Shown: positions 44,491 to 53,489 of the stretch, piece after piece
Numbering within the stretch: position 1 is the first letter of the stretch
Layout of the letters: each line of letters opens with the position of its first letter
From: Bacteroidales bacterium
GTDB lineage: Bacteria; Bacteroidota; Bacteroidia; Bacteroidales; UBA932
DNA: 64,000 nucleotides
Reading direction: 5' to 3'
Assembly: GCA_017438265.1 (NCBI GenBank)
Contig: JAFRVZ010000008.1
Location: 1-64,000, forward strand
Notes under the pieces: model-generated
Told to the model about the DNA's origin: nothing
The model's input: the letters and a program-made list of their open reading frames with translations, nothing else
The model's database searches: none
Program-made: the position numbers and the translations under genes

Positions 44491-46383
44491 ATGAAAAAGT
44501 TTGTCGCATTTTTGGGCATCGCGCTCCTGGCCATCGCCTGCCAGAAGGCCATCGTTCCGGAACTGACCGTAACGACGCCCGACCAGACAGTCTCCGCCGA
44601 CAGCGGAACCGTCACGATTGAATTCACCACCAACGTCGCATGGACCGCCTCCATCAACGGCGGCAACTGGGCGACCCTTTCCGCCACCTCCGGCGAGGCC
44701 GGCAACGGCAAGATCAAAGTCGCCGTCCTGAAGAATGACGATCCCGATCCCCGCGAAGTCAGCGTAACCATCAGCGCCGCGGGAACGGAGCAGACCAAGA
44801 CCGCGACCGTCAAGATCACCCAGCTCCAGAAGAACGCCATCGTCGCCCCGGGTGAAGCCATCCTCGTCGGCTGCGACGCCCAGGATGTCAACATCGCCCT
44901 CCAGGCGAATGTCGACTACACCCTGACCCCGTCCGTCAGCTGGATCACCGTCGTCAAGACCAAGGGCATGACCGACTACACCGCCGTGGTCCATGTCGAG
45001 CAGAACAAGGGCGCGGCCCGTACCGGCAGCATCGCCATCAAGGGCGAAGGCGTCAACGCCGAAGTCACCATCCAGCAGGCCGAGTTCGTGCCGTACTTCG
45101 AAGTCAACGGCATTCCTGAGGAAGGTTACTTCGTCATCGGACAGCCGGGCGGCGAACTCTCCTTCAGCGTCAATGCCAATGTCGCATACGAAGTCCATTT
45201 CGACGAATACCAGTGGGATTATGCCACGATGGTCCAGGACGGCGACAACTACACGGTTACGCTGGATGCCAACAATGACAGCGACATCCGCCACTTCTTC
45301 CTCAAGCTTACCACGCCGGAAATCAAGGAATGGGTCGATACCGACTGGGACGGCGAGGACGATACCGAACGCGACCTGACCGTCTACGTCGTCGCCTACC
45401 AGGACGGCCTTTCCACGGTCATGTACGAGGTTCCGCTGACCTCCTTCGGTGACGTCGCCACGGTCGGCGGCCTCCACCGCCTCGGCTATGCCAACGGCAA
45501 ACTGCTCCTCTCCGACGGTACGGACGTCCATGTCCTGGATGCCGACAGCGGCGCCTATATCGGCAAGCTCGGCCTTCCGGAAGGCGTCGTTCCCGAGTCG
45601 ATGACCGTCGATGACGGCGGAAACATCCTGATTGCCGCCAACGCCCCCTTTGAAAGTGAGTTCCGGGTTTACGCAGCGGAACTGTCCGAAAACCTGGACG
45701 CCCAGCTGTTGATTTCCTACACGCACGCGGACATCTACAGCAACATGCTCGCGAATCTGCGCGTCACGGGTGACATTTCCAAGGAGGCCGTCGTCTGCGC
45801 CTTCACGGACCTGTATGTCTACTGCGTTTACTGGGACATCAAGGACGGCGTCGCCTCGGAGGTCAACTGGGTCGCACTGCCGACGGAGGCCGATTGGGAT
45901 AACTGGAGCGGAATCGTCTGGAACGCCGCCCGCAACGGCGTCGTCGTTCCGGCCGGCACGAATTCCGAGGCCGGTTTCTACTATACCGCCTACGACGGCA
46001 TCTACGGCCTGTGGCATGTCGCCAAGGACGGTACGGCGAAACAGATCCTCTACAACCTCTCCGATTCCAACACCAACCTCAACGCGATGGACTTCATCGA
46101 GTGGAAGGGCATGAAGCTGGTCGCCATCGAATTCGGCCAGTTCTTCTCCTGGGGCGACTGCCCGAACTTCATCGTCGCGGACGTCACCGATCCGGACGAG
46201 CCGGAATTCATCGGCTATTTCTATTATGACTACGCCCACCTCAACACCGAATACCTTGGCGTGAACGACGGCGAGAACGCCTCCTCGGACATCATGATGG
46301 TCCCGAACGGAGACACCCTCGAAGTCTATGTCGTGGATGCCCTCGCGAACATCCTGTACCGCGTCGATTATCCGGTAAAATAG
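44491..46383 (+). CDS. BACON-domain surface lipoprotein
   Basis: The 630 residues begin MKKFVAFLGIALLAIACQK (lipidated Cys17). Two BACON domains follow in about 25-195 (VSADSGTVTIEFTTNVAWTA; repeat end TVKITQLQKNA and AEVTIQQAEF), domains known from Bacteroidota carbohydrate-binding proteins. The C-terminal 300 residues look like a beta-propeller (GGLHRLGYANGKLLLSDGTD, MTVDDGGNILIAANAPF, YGLWHVAKDGTAKQILYNL). It probably binds or presents glycan at the surface. A TTG start two codons upstream is possible, but the ATG is preferred. It is less GC-rich than its neighbours by impression. Confidence 0.8.
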   Translation: MKKFVAFLGIALLAIACQKAIVPELTVTTPDQTVSADSGTVTIEFTTNVAWTASINGGNWATLSATSGEAGNGKIKVAVLKNDDPDPREVSVTISAAGTEQTKTATVKITQLQKNAIVAPGEAILVGCDAQDVNIALQANVDYTLTPSVSWITVVKTKGMTDYTAVVHVEQNKGAARTGSIAIKGEGVNAEVTIQQAEFVPYFEVNGIPEEGYFVIGQPGGELSFSVNANVAYEVHFDEYQWDYATMVQDGDNYTVTLDANNDSDIRHFFLKLTTPEIKEWVDTDWDGEDDTERDLTVYVVAYQDGLSTVMYEVPLTSFGDVATVGGLHRLGYANGKLLLSDGTDVHVLDADSGAYIGKLGLPEGVVPESMTVDDGGNILIAANAPFESEFRVYAAELSENLDAQLLISYTHADIYSNMLANLRVTGDISKEAVVCAFTDLYVYCVYWDIKDGVASEVNWVALPTEADWDNWSGIVWNAARNGVVVPAGTNSEAGFYYTAYDGIYGLWHVAKDGTAKQILYNLSDSNTNLNAMDFIEWKGMKLVAIEFGQFFSWGDCPNFIVADVTDPDEPEFIGYFYYDYAHLNTEYLGVNDGENASSDIMMVPNGDTLEVYVVDALANILYRVDYPVK

Positions 46384-46390
46384 CGTCCGT

Positions 46391-47467
46391 ATGACTGACA
46401 GAAGGTCCTTTTTGAAGACGGCTGCAGGCGCCACGGCCGTGGCGCTTGCGGCCCCCGTTACGGGAGCCTGCAAGGCCGTGGACGACAAGGCGCTGGGCGC
46501 TGTCAGCGGCGCGGAGCTGATTGTCCCGAAGGCGCAGGGCCTCAGGATCACGGGCACGTTCCTCGACGAGATTTCCCACGACATCCCCCACCAGAACTGG
46601 GGCGCGAAGGAGTGGGACGCCGATTTCGCCCACATGAAGGCCATCGGCATCGACACGGTCATCATGATCCGCAGCGGCTACCGCAAGTTCATCACCTGGC
46701 CGAGCAAATACCTCCTCGGCAAGGGCTGCTACATGCCTTCCCTGGACCTGGTCGAGCTGTTCCTCAGCCTCGCCGACAAGCACGGGATGAAGTTCTACTT
46801 CGGCCTGTACGACAGCGGCAAGTACTGGGACACGGGCGACATGGCCTTCGAACTCGAATCGAACAAATACGTGATCGAGGAAGTCTGGAACGCCTACGGC
46901 CACCACAAGAGTTTCCAGGGCTGGTACATCAGCACGGAAATCAGCCGCAAGACCAAGAACTGCATCGAGACCTTCCACACGATGGGCAAGATGTGCAAGG
47001 ACATCTCCGGCAACCTCCCGACCTTCATCTCCCCCTGGATCGACGGCAAGAAGGCCGTCAGCGCCGCGAGCGGCTCCCTCTCCAAGGCGAACGCCGTCTC
47101 CGTCCAGCAGCATGAGGAGGAGTGGAACGAGATTTTCGACGGCATCCACGACGTGGTCGACGCCTGCGCCTTCCAGGACGGGCACATCGACTACGACGAG
47201 CTTGACGCCTTCTTCTCGGTCAACAAGAAGCTCGCGGACCGCTACGGGATGCAGTGCTGGACCAATGCCGAAAGCTTCGACCGGGACATGCCGATCAAGT
47301 TCCTCCCGATCAAGTTCGACAAACTCCGGATGAAGCTCGAGGCCGCGGCCCGCTGCGGCTACGACAAGGCCATCACCTTCGAGTTCTCCCACTTCATGAG
47401 TCCGCAGTCGGCCTACCTCCAGGCAGGCCACCTGTACGACCGCTACCGGGAATATTTCGGCATCTAG
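46391..47467 (+). CDS. DUF4434 TIM-barrel protein (putative glycoside hydrolase)
   Basis: The 358 residues begin with a twin-arginine-like signal (MTDRRSFLKTAAGATAVALA) and a possible lipobox (PVTGAC). The domain matches DUF4434: GTFLDEISHDIPHQNWGA, FAHMKAIGIDTVIMIRSGY, SFQGWYISTEISRKTKN, ISPWIDGKK, VVDACAFQDGHIDYDEL. Conserved acidic residues (Glu in WYISTEI, Asp in AFQDGH) sit where TIM-barrel glycosidases have their catalytic residues, but activity is not established for the family, as far as I know. Its position between the surface lipoproteins and the sugar porter suggests a periplasmic hydrolase. Confidence 0.8.
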   Translation: MTDRRSFLKTAAGATAVALAAPVTGACKAVDDKALGAVSGAELIVPKAQGLRITGTFLDEISHDIPHQNWGAKEWDADFAHMKAIGIDTVIMIRSGYRKFITWPSKYLLGKGCYMPSLDLVELFLSLADKHGMKFYFGLYDSGKYWDTGDMAFELESNKYVIEEVWNAYGHHKSFQGWYISTEISRKTKNCIETFHTMGKMCKDISGNLPTFISPWIDGKKAVSAASGSLSKANAVSVQQHEEEWNEIFDGIHDVVDACAFQDGHIDYDELDAFFSVNKKLADRYGMQCWTNAESFDRDMPIKFLPIKFDKLRMKLEAAARCGYDKAITFEFSHFMSPQSAYLQAGHLYDRYREYFGI

Positions 47468-47470
47468 ACG

Positions 47471-48874
47471 ATGAAGGACAGTACTTCGAATCTCGGGTAT
47501 GTCGTCTTCCTGAGCCTCGTCGCGGCACTGGGCGGCATCCTGTTCGGCTATGACACGGCCGTGATCTCCGGGACCACGGCCGCTGTCAGCAGCCAGTTCG
47601 CGCTCAGCGAGATGAGCAAGGGCTGGTATGTGGGCTGCGCCCTGGTGGGCTCGATCGCCGGCGTCGCCGTCGCGGGCGTGCTGAGCGACCGCCTGGGGCG
47701 GAAGCGGACCCTGCTGCTCGCCGCGGTGCTCTTCACCGTCTCCGCCATCGGCTGCTGCGTCTGCCGGGGCTTTCCGGACCTGGTCCTGTACCGCATCGTC
47801 GGCGGCATCGGCATCGGCATCGTGAGCATCGTCTCCCCGATGTACATTTCCGAGATTTCGCCCGCGCGGATCCGCGGCACGATGGTCTCGCTCTACCAGC
47901 TGGCCGTGACGCTCGGCCTGCTGCTGGCGTACCTCGTGAACTTCGTCATCCTGTCGCGGAGCGGCGACGCGCACTTCGGCTCCCCTTTCCTGCAGAAGGT
48001 CTTCTCCGCGCAGATGTGGCGGGGGATGCTGGGCAGCGAGAGCGTCGTCACGGTCCTGTTCCTCGTCGTCGTCTTCTTCATCCCGGAAAGCCCGCGCTGG
48101 CTGCTGGTCCGGGGCCGGGACGCGGAGGCGCACCGGGTCTTCCGGCGTCTCCGGAAGACCGATGAAGGCGCCCTGGAGGAATTCTCCGCGACCCGGGCCT
48201 CGATCGAAGGCGAGGTCCGGAGCGAGTGGAAGGTCCTCCGCGAACCCGGCATCCGGAAAGCCGTGCTCTACGGCTCGGCCATCGCGATCCTGGGCCAGTT
48301 CATGGGCGTCAACGCCGTGCTCTACTACGGGCCCGACATCTTCGCGGACGCCGGACTGGCGAGCCGGGATTCCTCCTTCTCGACCGTGCTGGTCGGGCTG
48401 GTCAACATGCTGACGACGGTGCTCGCCGTCTTCATCATCGACCGCGTCGGCCGCAAGAAACTGATTTACTACGGGGTCAGCAGCATGATCGTCTGCCTGG
48501 TCCTGATTGCGTTTTACTTCGCGTTCGCGCCGGGACTGGGGCTCAGTCCGGTCTTCCTGCTGGTTTTCTTCCTCCTCTATATCTTCAGCCAGGCCATCAG
48601 CATCAGCGCCGTGGTCTTCGTGCTCCTGTCGGAGATGTATCCCAACCGGGCGCGCGGGGTCGCGATGTCCGTGGCGGGCTTCGCCCTGTGGGTGGGGACC
48701 TACCTGATCGGGCAGTTCACGCCCTGGTGCATGAGCCGGCTCACGCCGGCGGGGACGTTCCTGTTCTTCGCGGTGATGTGCCTGCCGTACCTGTGGATCA
48801 TGTGGAAGAAGATTCCGGAGACGACGGGGCGGACGCTGGAAGAGATTGAACAATACTGGAGGAAGCAACGCTGA
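47471..48874 (+). CDS. MFS sugar porter (XylE/GLUT-like)
   Basis: The 467-residue inner-membrane transporter has 12 predicted TM segments. Sugar-porter motifs are clear: GGILFGYDTAVISG in TM1, DRLGRKRTLL in loop 2-3, PMYISEISPARIRGTMVSLYQL in and after TM4, FIPESPRWLLVRGR before the central loop, DRVGRKKLIYYG in loop 8-9 and a terminal motif near FSQAISISAVVFVLLSEMYP. It would import the released monosaccharide by proton symport or facilitated diffusion. It begins 3 nt after the DUF4434 gene and its stop shares a base with the next ATG. Confidence 0.92.
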   Translation: MKDSTSNLGYVVFLSLVAALGGILFGYDTAVISGTTAAVSSQFALSEMSKGWYVGCALVGSIAGVAVAGVLSDRLGRKRTLLLAAVLFTVSAIGCCVCRGFPDLVLYRIVGGIGIGIVSIVSPMYISEISPARIRGTMVSLYQLAVTLGLLLAYLVNFVILSRSGDAHFGSPFLQKVFSAQMWRGMLGSESVVTVLFLVVVFFIPESPRWLLVRGRDAEAHRVFRRLRKTDEGALEEFSATRASIEGEVRSEWKVLREPGIRKAVLYGSAIAILGQFMGVNAVLYYGPDIFADAGLASRDSSFSTVLVGLVNMLTTVLAVFIIDRVGRKKLIYYGVSSMIVCLVLIAFYFAFAPGLGLSPVFLLVFFLLYIFSQAISISAVVFVLLSEMYPNRARGVAMSVAGFALWVGTYLIGQFTPWCMSRLTPAGTFLFFAVMCLPYLWIMWKKIPETTGRTLEEIEQYWRKQR

Positions 48875-50154
48875 TGGCCAGGGAAAGGTTCCGCTCGCTG
48901 GATGTACTGCGCGGGGCGACCATCTTCGCGATGACGCTCTGCGCGGCCATCGGGTGGCACAGTGACCTCCCGGCGTGGATGTTCCACTGCCAGGTACCGC
49001 CGCCGGATTATGCGTTCCACCCGGAGGTGCGGGGGATTACCTGGGTGGACATGGTTTTCCCGTTCTTCCTGTTTACGATGGGGGCGGTGCTGCCTTTCTC
49101 GCTCGGCAGGAAACGGGAGCGGGGGGTGCCTGAGGGCAGCATCCTGCAGGGCCTGGCGAAGCGCTGGCTCGTGCTGGCGGGCTTCAGCCTCGTGCTCGGC
49201 CATGCGGAACTGGTCGACGGACTTGGCCTGGGCGGCTGGGCGGAAGCGGGCGTGGACCTCGCGCTCTGGGGCTGCCTGTTCCTCGCGCTGGTACGGGGCC
49301 GCCGGAAGTGGCTGTCGTGGCTCGGGTGGGGCGGATGCGCCCTAATCCTGCTGGCCCTGCACCGGTGGGGCGGGATGGATCTGGACTTCAGGCACAAGGA
49401 CATTATCATCTGGCTGCTGGCACATGCCTCGCTGCTGGCGGGGCTGGTGTGGCTCCTGACGGCCGGAAAGCCGCGCATACGCGCGCTGGTGTGGCTGCTC
49501 GTCGTGGCGATGAAACTGCTGGGATGGTCTTTCCCGCAATACCTCATCGTCGTGCTGACGGGGACGTTCGTCGGCGACTGGCTCCGGCGTCCGTTCCCGG
49601 GAAACCCCGAACGGACCGGGCTTCGGGCGCTGCTGGCGCTGCTGGCCGTCGGCGTGCAGCTTTGGGGCCTGTATACGCGCCACGTCACCGCCGACGGCCT
49701 GATAACGCTCGCGCTGGCAGCGGGCTTCCTGTGGGCGGATCCCCGGGACAGGAGCACCCTGTCCCGCATCGGGATGCTGGGCTTCGCACTGCTGCTCGCG
49801 GGCATCGCGTTCGACCCGGTTGACGGGGGGATCGCGAAAGACGACTGCAACCTGTCGTACCTGCTGGTGACCGGCGGGCAGGCGTGCCTGGCACTGTACG
49901 GCCTGCTGGCGGCGGAGCTGAGGATGCCCCTGAGCCGGAATCTCGAGATGACCGGCCAGAATCCGATGGTCGCCTATACCGCCTGCTGGTTCGTGGTTTA
50001 CCCGCTGCTGCAGGCGTGCGGCGTGATGGACTGGTATGGTCGCCTGGCCGCAGGGAATCCGGCCCTCGGAATCCTCCAGGGGGTGGTCCTGACACTGGCG
50101 ACGATGGCACTCACCTGTTTGTGTACACGATGGAAACTGTTTTGGAAAAGCTGA
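48874..50154 (+). CDS. DUF5009 membrane acyltransferase-like protein (HGSNAT relative)
   Basis: The 426 residues form a polytopic membrane protein (about 10-11 TM segments). The start RFRSLDVLRGATIFAMTLC, and WVDMVFPFFLFTMGAVLPFSL, match the family of heparan-alpha-glucosaminide N-acetyltransferase and bacterial DUF5009/DUF1624 relatives. These are thought to move an acetyl group from cytoplasmic acetyl-CoA to a sugar amino group on the other side of the membrane. The conserved-looking His and Asp residues (DFRHKDIIIWLLAHASLL) are candidates for the active site. It is coupled to the MFS gene by a TGATG overlap. The substrate is inferred to be an amino sugar. Confidence 0.8.
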   Translation: MARERFRSLDVLRGATIFAMTLCAAIGWHSDLPAWMFHCQVPPPDYAFHPEVRGITWVDMVFPFFLFTMGAVLPFSLGRKRERGVPEGSILQGLAKRWLVLAGFSLVLGHAELVDGLGLGGWAEAGVDLALWGCLFLALVRGRRKWLSWLGWGGCALILLALHRWGGMDLDFRHKDIIIWLLAHASLLAGLVWLLTAGKPRIRALVWLLVVAMKLLGWSFPQYLIVVLTGTFVGDWLRRPFPGNPERTGLRALLALLAVGVQLWGLYTRHVTADGLITLALAAGFLWADPRDRSTLSRIGMLGFALLLAGIAFDPVDGGIAKDDCNLSYLLVTGGQACLALYGLLAAELRMPLSRNLEMTGQNPMVAYTACWFVVYPLLQACGVMDWYGRLAAGNPALGILQGVVLTLATMALTCLCTRWKLFWKS

Positions 50155-50156
50155 CC

Positions 50157-51140
50157 ATGAAGAAATTGCTGTTATCGGCCGTGTTTGCGCTGGCTACGTT
50201 TGGGGCGTGGGCACAGGCGCCGCTCCGCTTCCATGCGGACGGTACATTCAAGATTCTCCAGCTGACGGACATCCACGTCCGGAGCGAACGGCCGGAAACC
50301 GCGGCCGAGCTGGACCTGATCGACGAACTCATCGGCCGGGAGAAACCGGACCTGGTCGTCATCACGGGCGACATGGCTTTCTCCCGGCCTGCCGGGGATG
50401 CGCTGCGGCGGGTGATGGAGCGCGTCTCGAAGCACGGCGTCCCGTTCTGCACCGTCTGGGGCAACCACGACGCGGAGTTCGACCTCAGCAAGAACGAAAT
50501 GTACGACCTCATCCGCTCCTTCCCCGGCTGCATGATGCCGGACCGGGGCGGCGCCGATTCCCCGGACTATGCGCTGGAAATCCTGTCTTCCGACGGGAAA
50601 AGGCCGGCGGCGGTCCTGTACCTGATCGATTCGAACGACAGCGTCTTCGACGCCGACAGGAAGTGGCTCGGATACGACTGGATCCACATCGACCAGATTG
50701 CCTGGTACACGAAGGTATCCGCGGGCTATACGGCGGGCAACGGCGGCACGCCGCTGCCTTCCCTGGCCTTCTTCCACATTCCCCTGCCGGAATTCCGGAC
50801 GGCCGCGACGACCGAATCGGCCGTCCTGGTCGGCACGCGGATGGAGCCTTCCTGCCCGCCGGATTTCAACAGCGGTTTCTTCAGGGCGTTCAAGCAGCGG
50901 GGGGACATTTTCGCCTGTTTCGTGGGGCACGACCACGACAACGACTACGCGGTCCTGTGGGAGGACGTGCTCCTCGCCTACGGCCGTTTCAGCGGCTGCA
51001 ACACGGTCTACAACCACCTGCCGGCCGGCGGCCGCACCATCCTCCTGGAAGAGGGCCGGAAGGCGCTGGAATCCTACATCATCCTCAAGGGCGGCGAGGT
51101 CATCAACCGGATCCGCTTCCCGGAAAGTTTCACGAAATAG
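50157..51140 (+). CDS. Secreted calcineurin-like metallophosphoesterase
   Basis: The 327 residues begin with a Sec signal (MKKLLLSAVFALATFGAWAQ). The binuclear-metal motifs of the family are present: LQLTDIHVRSE, VVITGDMAF, TVWGNHDAEF, AFFHIPLPEF and CFVGHDHDNDYA. It resembles the Dcr2/purple-acid-phosphatase-like periplasmic proteins of Bacteroidota. It starts 2 nt after the DUF5009 gene as last gene of the operon, and would remove phosphate from sugar phosphates released by the phosphodiester glycosidase. ATG 50157 is chosen because the signal peptide begins there. Confidence 0.88.
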   Translation: MKKLLLSAVFALATFGAWAQAPLRFHADGTFKILQLTDIHVRSERPETAAELDLIDELIGREKPDLVVITGDMAFSRPAGDALRRVMERVSKHGVPFCTVWGNHDAEFDLSKNEMYDLIRSFPGCMMPDRGGADSPDYALEILSSDGKRPAAVLYLIDSNDSVFDADRKWLGYDWIHIDQIAWYTKVSAGYTAGNGGTPLPSLAFFHIPLPEFRTAATTESAVLVGTRMEPSCPPDFNSGFFRAFKQRGDIFACFVGHDHDNDYAVLWEDVLLAYGRFSGCNTVYNHLPAGGRTILLEEGRKALESYIILKGGEVINRIRFPESFTK

Positions 51141-51160
51141 TCCCTGATATGCAATAACCC

Positions 51161-52186
51161 TTATTCCCGGGATTCCAGGAAAGGGGCCAGGATGGCGGAG
51201 AGCTGGTCGGACTCGACCAGAAATCCGTCGTGCCCGAAATTGGAGCGGATTTCGCGGTACTCCGCGTGGCAGAGGATCTCCGCGGTCGTGCGGGCCTGCT
51301 CCGGCGGGAAGATGACGTCGGTGTCGATGCCGACGACGAGGCAGCGGGCGCGGATTTTCTTCAGCGCCTCTTCGACGCCGCCGCGGCCGCGGCCGATGTT
51401 CATGCTGTCGAGCGCATAGGTCAGGTACCAGTAGCAGTAGGCGTCGAAGCGGTCGACCAGTTTCTTGCCCTGGTAGCGCTGGTAAGAGGCGGCGCGGTCC
51501 GCGAAAAGGGTGTCCTGCGACGGCTCAAACTGCGTCGTGTTGTAGCCCCGGCTGCAGCGGTAGGAAATCAGGGCGATCGAGCGGGCGCAGGCGAGGCCGG
51601 CCTTGCCGCCGTCCAGGCTCTCCGCCGCACGGAAGGTCGGGTCGGCGAGCAGCGCCATCCGCTGCGACTCGTTGAAGGCGGTCAGGAAGGGCGTCACGCG
51701 CACGGAGGTCGCGAGGAAAACGGCCTCCCGGATGAGGTCGGGCTCCATGATCACCCACTCGAGGGCCTGGAAGCCGCCGATCGAAGGACCGATCATCAGG
51801 TCGATCCTTTCAATCCCGAGGTGCTCGCGCACCCGGATGTTCGCCCGGACGATGTCCCGCACGGTCACCTGCGGGAAATCGAAGAAATACGGGCGGCCCG
51901 TCGCGGGATTCGTCGAGGCCGGGCTGCTGGACCCGTACGGGGATCCGAGCATCCCGGCGCAGACGACGTAGTACTTGTCCGTATCGAAAATCTTTCCGGG
52001 GCCGACCATCTGGGGCCACCAGTCCTCCGGGTTCGAATTGCCGGTCAGGGCGTGGCAGATCCAGACGACCTTCTCCCCCGGACGGTACGGACGGGGGGAG
52101 GTGTGGTAGACCAGCGTGAGGCGGTCGAGCGTGCCGCCGGCCTCGAAATGGAAAGGCTCCTCCGATATGAACTTATGGAATTCCAT
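51161..52186 (-). CDS. metX: Homoserine O-acetyltransferase
   Basis: Activates homoserine with acetyl-CoA for methionine synthesis. The 341-residue alpha/beta hydrolase shows the nucleophile elbow GPSIGGFQ with Ser135, the Asp in VVGIDTDVIFP and the His in NFGHDGFLVE, and an oxyanion region near WICHALTGN. It starts directly after the metY stop with no gap, so the two are translationally coupled. Whether acetyl or succinyl is used cannot be proven, but the metY partner expects O-acetylhomoserine. Confidence 0.94.
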   Translation of the reverse strand: MEFHKFISEEPFHFEAGGTLDRLTLVYHTSPRPYRPGEKVVWICHALTGNSNPEDWWPQMVGPGKIFDTDKYYVVCAGMLGSPYGSSSPASTNPATGRPYFFDFPQVTVRDIVRANIRVREHLGIERIDLMIGPSIGGFQALEWVIMEPDLIREAVFLATSVRVTPFLTAFNESQRMALLADPTFRAAESLDGGKAGLACARSIALISYRCSRGYNTTQFEPSQDTLFADRAASYQRYQGKKLVDRFDAYCYWYLTYALDSMNIGRGRGGVEEALKKIRARCLVVGIDTDVIFPPEQARTTAEILCHAEYREIRSNFGHDGFLVESDQLSAILAPFLESRE

Positions 52187-53476
52187 CTATTGCGCTTTTT
52201 CGAGGGCCTGGGCCAGGTCGGCGATGATGTCCTCCGGGTCCTCCAGGCCGATGCTGAGGCGGATGAGGTCCGGGTCGATGCCGGCTTCGGCGAGCTGGGC
52301 GTCGCTGAGCTGGCGGTGGGTGTGGGAGGCCGGGTGCAGCAGGCAGGTATAGCAGTCCGCGACGTGGGTCTCGATCGTGACGAGTCCGAGGCTGTCCATG
52401 AACTTCTCCGCGAAGGCGCGGCCGCCCTTGACGGCGAGGGCCATCACGCCGCAGCTGCCGTCCGGGAGGTATTTCTGCTGCAGGGCGTGGTAGGCGTCGC
52501 CCTCCAGGTCCGCGTAGTGGACCCACTGCACGGAAGGATGGTCCTTCAGGAAGGTCGCGACCTGCAGGGCGCTCTCGCTGACGCGGCGCATCCGCAGGTG
52601 GAGCGTCTGGAGGCCGAGGTTCAGGTAGAAGGCGTTCTGGGGGCTCTGGATGGAGCCGAAGTCACGCATCAGCTGGGCCGTGGCCTTCGTGATGTAGGCC
52701 AGCTTGCCGAATTTCTTCGTATAGGTCAGGCCGTGGTAGGACGGGTCGGGGGTGCACAGGCCGGGGAATTTGTCTGCGTGGGCGTTCCAGTCGAAGTTGC
52801 CGCTGTCGACGATGCAGCCGCCGACGCCGGTGCCATGGCCGTCCATGTACTTGGTCGTGGAATGGGTCACGATGTCGGCGCCCCATTCGAACGGACGGCA
52901 GAGGATCGGGGTCGGGAAGGTGTTGTCGACGATGAGGGGAACGCCGTGGCGGTGGGCGATCTCCGCCCATTTTTCGACGTCGAGGACCTTCACGCCGGGG
53001 TTCGAGACCGTCTCGCTGAAGACGAGGCGCGTCTCGGGGCGGAACGCCTTTTCAATCTCCGCTTCCGGGGCGTCCTGGTCCACGAAAGACACTTCGATGC
53101 CGAGCTTGCGGAGGGAGACGGCGAGGAGGTTGAAGGTGCCGCCGTAGATGCTGGCGGTGCTGACGATGTGGCCGCCGGCCTCGCAGATGTTGAAGCAGGC
53201 GAAGAAGTTCGCCGCCTGGCCGGAGGAGGTCAGCATCGCGGCCACGCCGCCTTCGAGGGCGGCGATGCGCGCCGCGACGCGGTCGTTCGTCGGGTTCTGG
53301 AGCCGGGTATAGAAGTAACCGGCGTCTTCCAGGTCAAACAGGCGGCCCATCTGCTCGCTCGTCTCGTACTTGAAGGTCGTGCTCTGGATGATCGGCATCT
53401 GGCGGGGTTCGCCTTTGCCCGGGGCATACCCGGCGTGGACGCAGCGCGTCCCGATGCCCAAAGTCTTTTTACTCAT
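52187..53476 (-). CDS. metY: O-acetylhomoserine sulfhydrylase (aminocarboxypropyltransferase)
   Basis: PLP enzyme of the Cys/Met-metabolism family that makes homocysteine from O-acetylhomoserine and sulfide. The 429 residues begin MSKKTLGIGTRCVHAGYAPG and contain QSTTFKYETSEQM, the Asp of VPLIVDNTFPTPILCRPF and the PLP-lysine segment HSTTKYMDGHGTGVGG. The length of about 430 matches the MetY subgroup rather than the shorter cystathionine enzymes. It sits 13 nt after the DsbD-like gene and immediately before metX. Confidence 0.95.
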   Translation of the reverse strand: MSKKTLGIGTRCVHAGYAPGKGEPRQMPIIQSTTFKYETSEQMGRLFDLEDAGYFYTRLQNPTNDRVAARIAALEGGVAAMLTSSGQAANFFACFNICEAGGHIVSTASIYGGTFNLLAVSLRKLGIEVSFVDQDAPEAEIEKAFRPETRLVFSETVSNPGVKVLDVEKWAEIAHRHGVPLIVDNTFPTPILCRPFEWGADIVTHSTTKYMDGHGTGVGGCIVDSGNFDWNAHADKFPGLCTPDPSYHGLTYTKKFGKLAYITKATAQLMRDFGSIQSPQNAFYLNLGLQTLHLRMRRVSESALQVATFLKDHPSVQWVHYADLEGDAYHALQQKYLPDGSCGVMALAVKGGRAFAEKFMDSLGLVTIETHVADCYTCLLHPASHTHRQLSDAQLAEAGIDPDLIRLSIGLEDPEDIIADLAQALEKAQ

Positions 53477-53489
53477 TTGTCAATTCGTT

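Noticed and set aside
34375..51140. Sialic-acid catabolic (Nan) locus
   Set aside because: The AGE epimerase and an MFS porter would fit, but there is no sialidase, sialate lyase, ROK kinase or sialate esterase, while phosphodiester- and phosphate-acting enzymes are present.
51141..51160. Short AATAA/TTATT repeat as terminator between the phosphatase and metX genes
   Set aside because: Only five AT pairs with a three-base loop and no T-tract; too weak to call.
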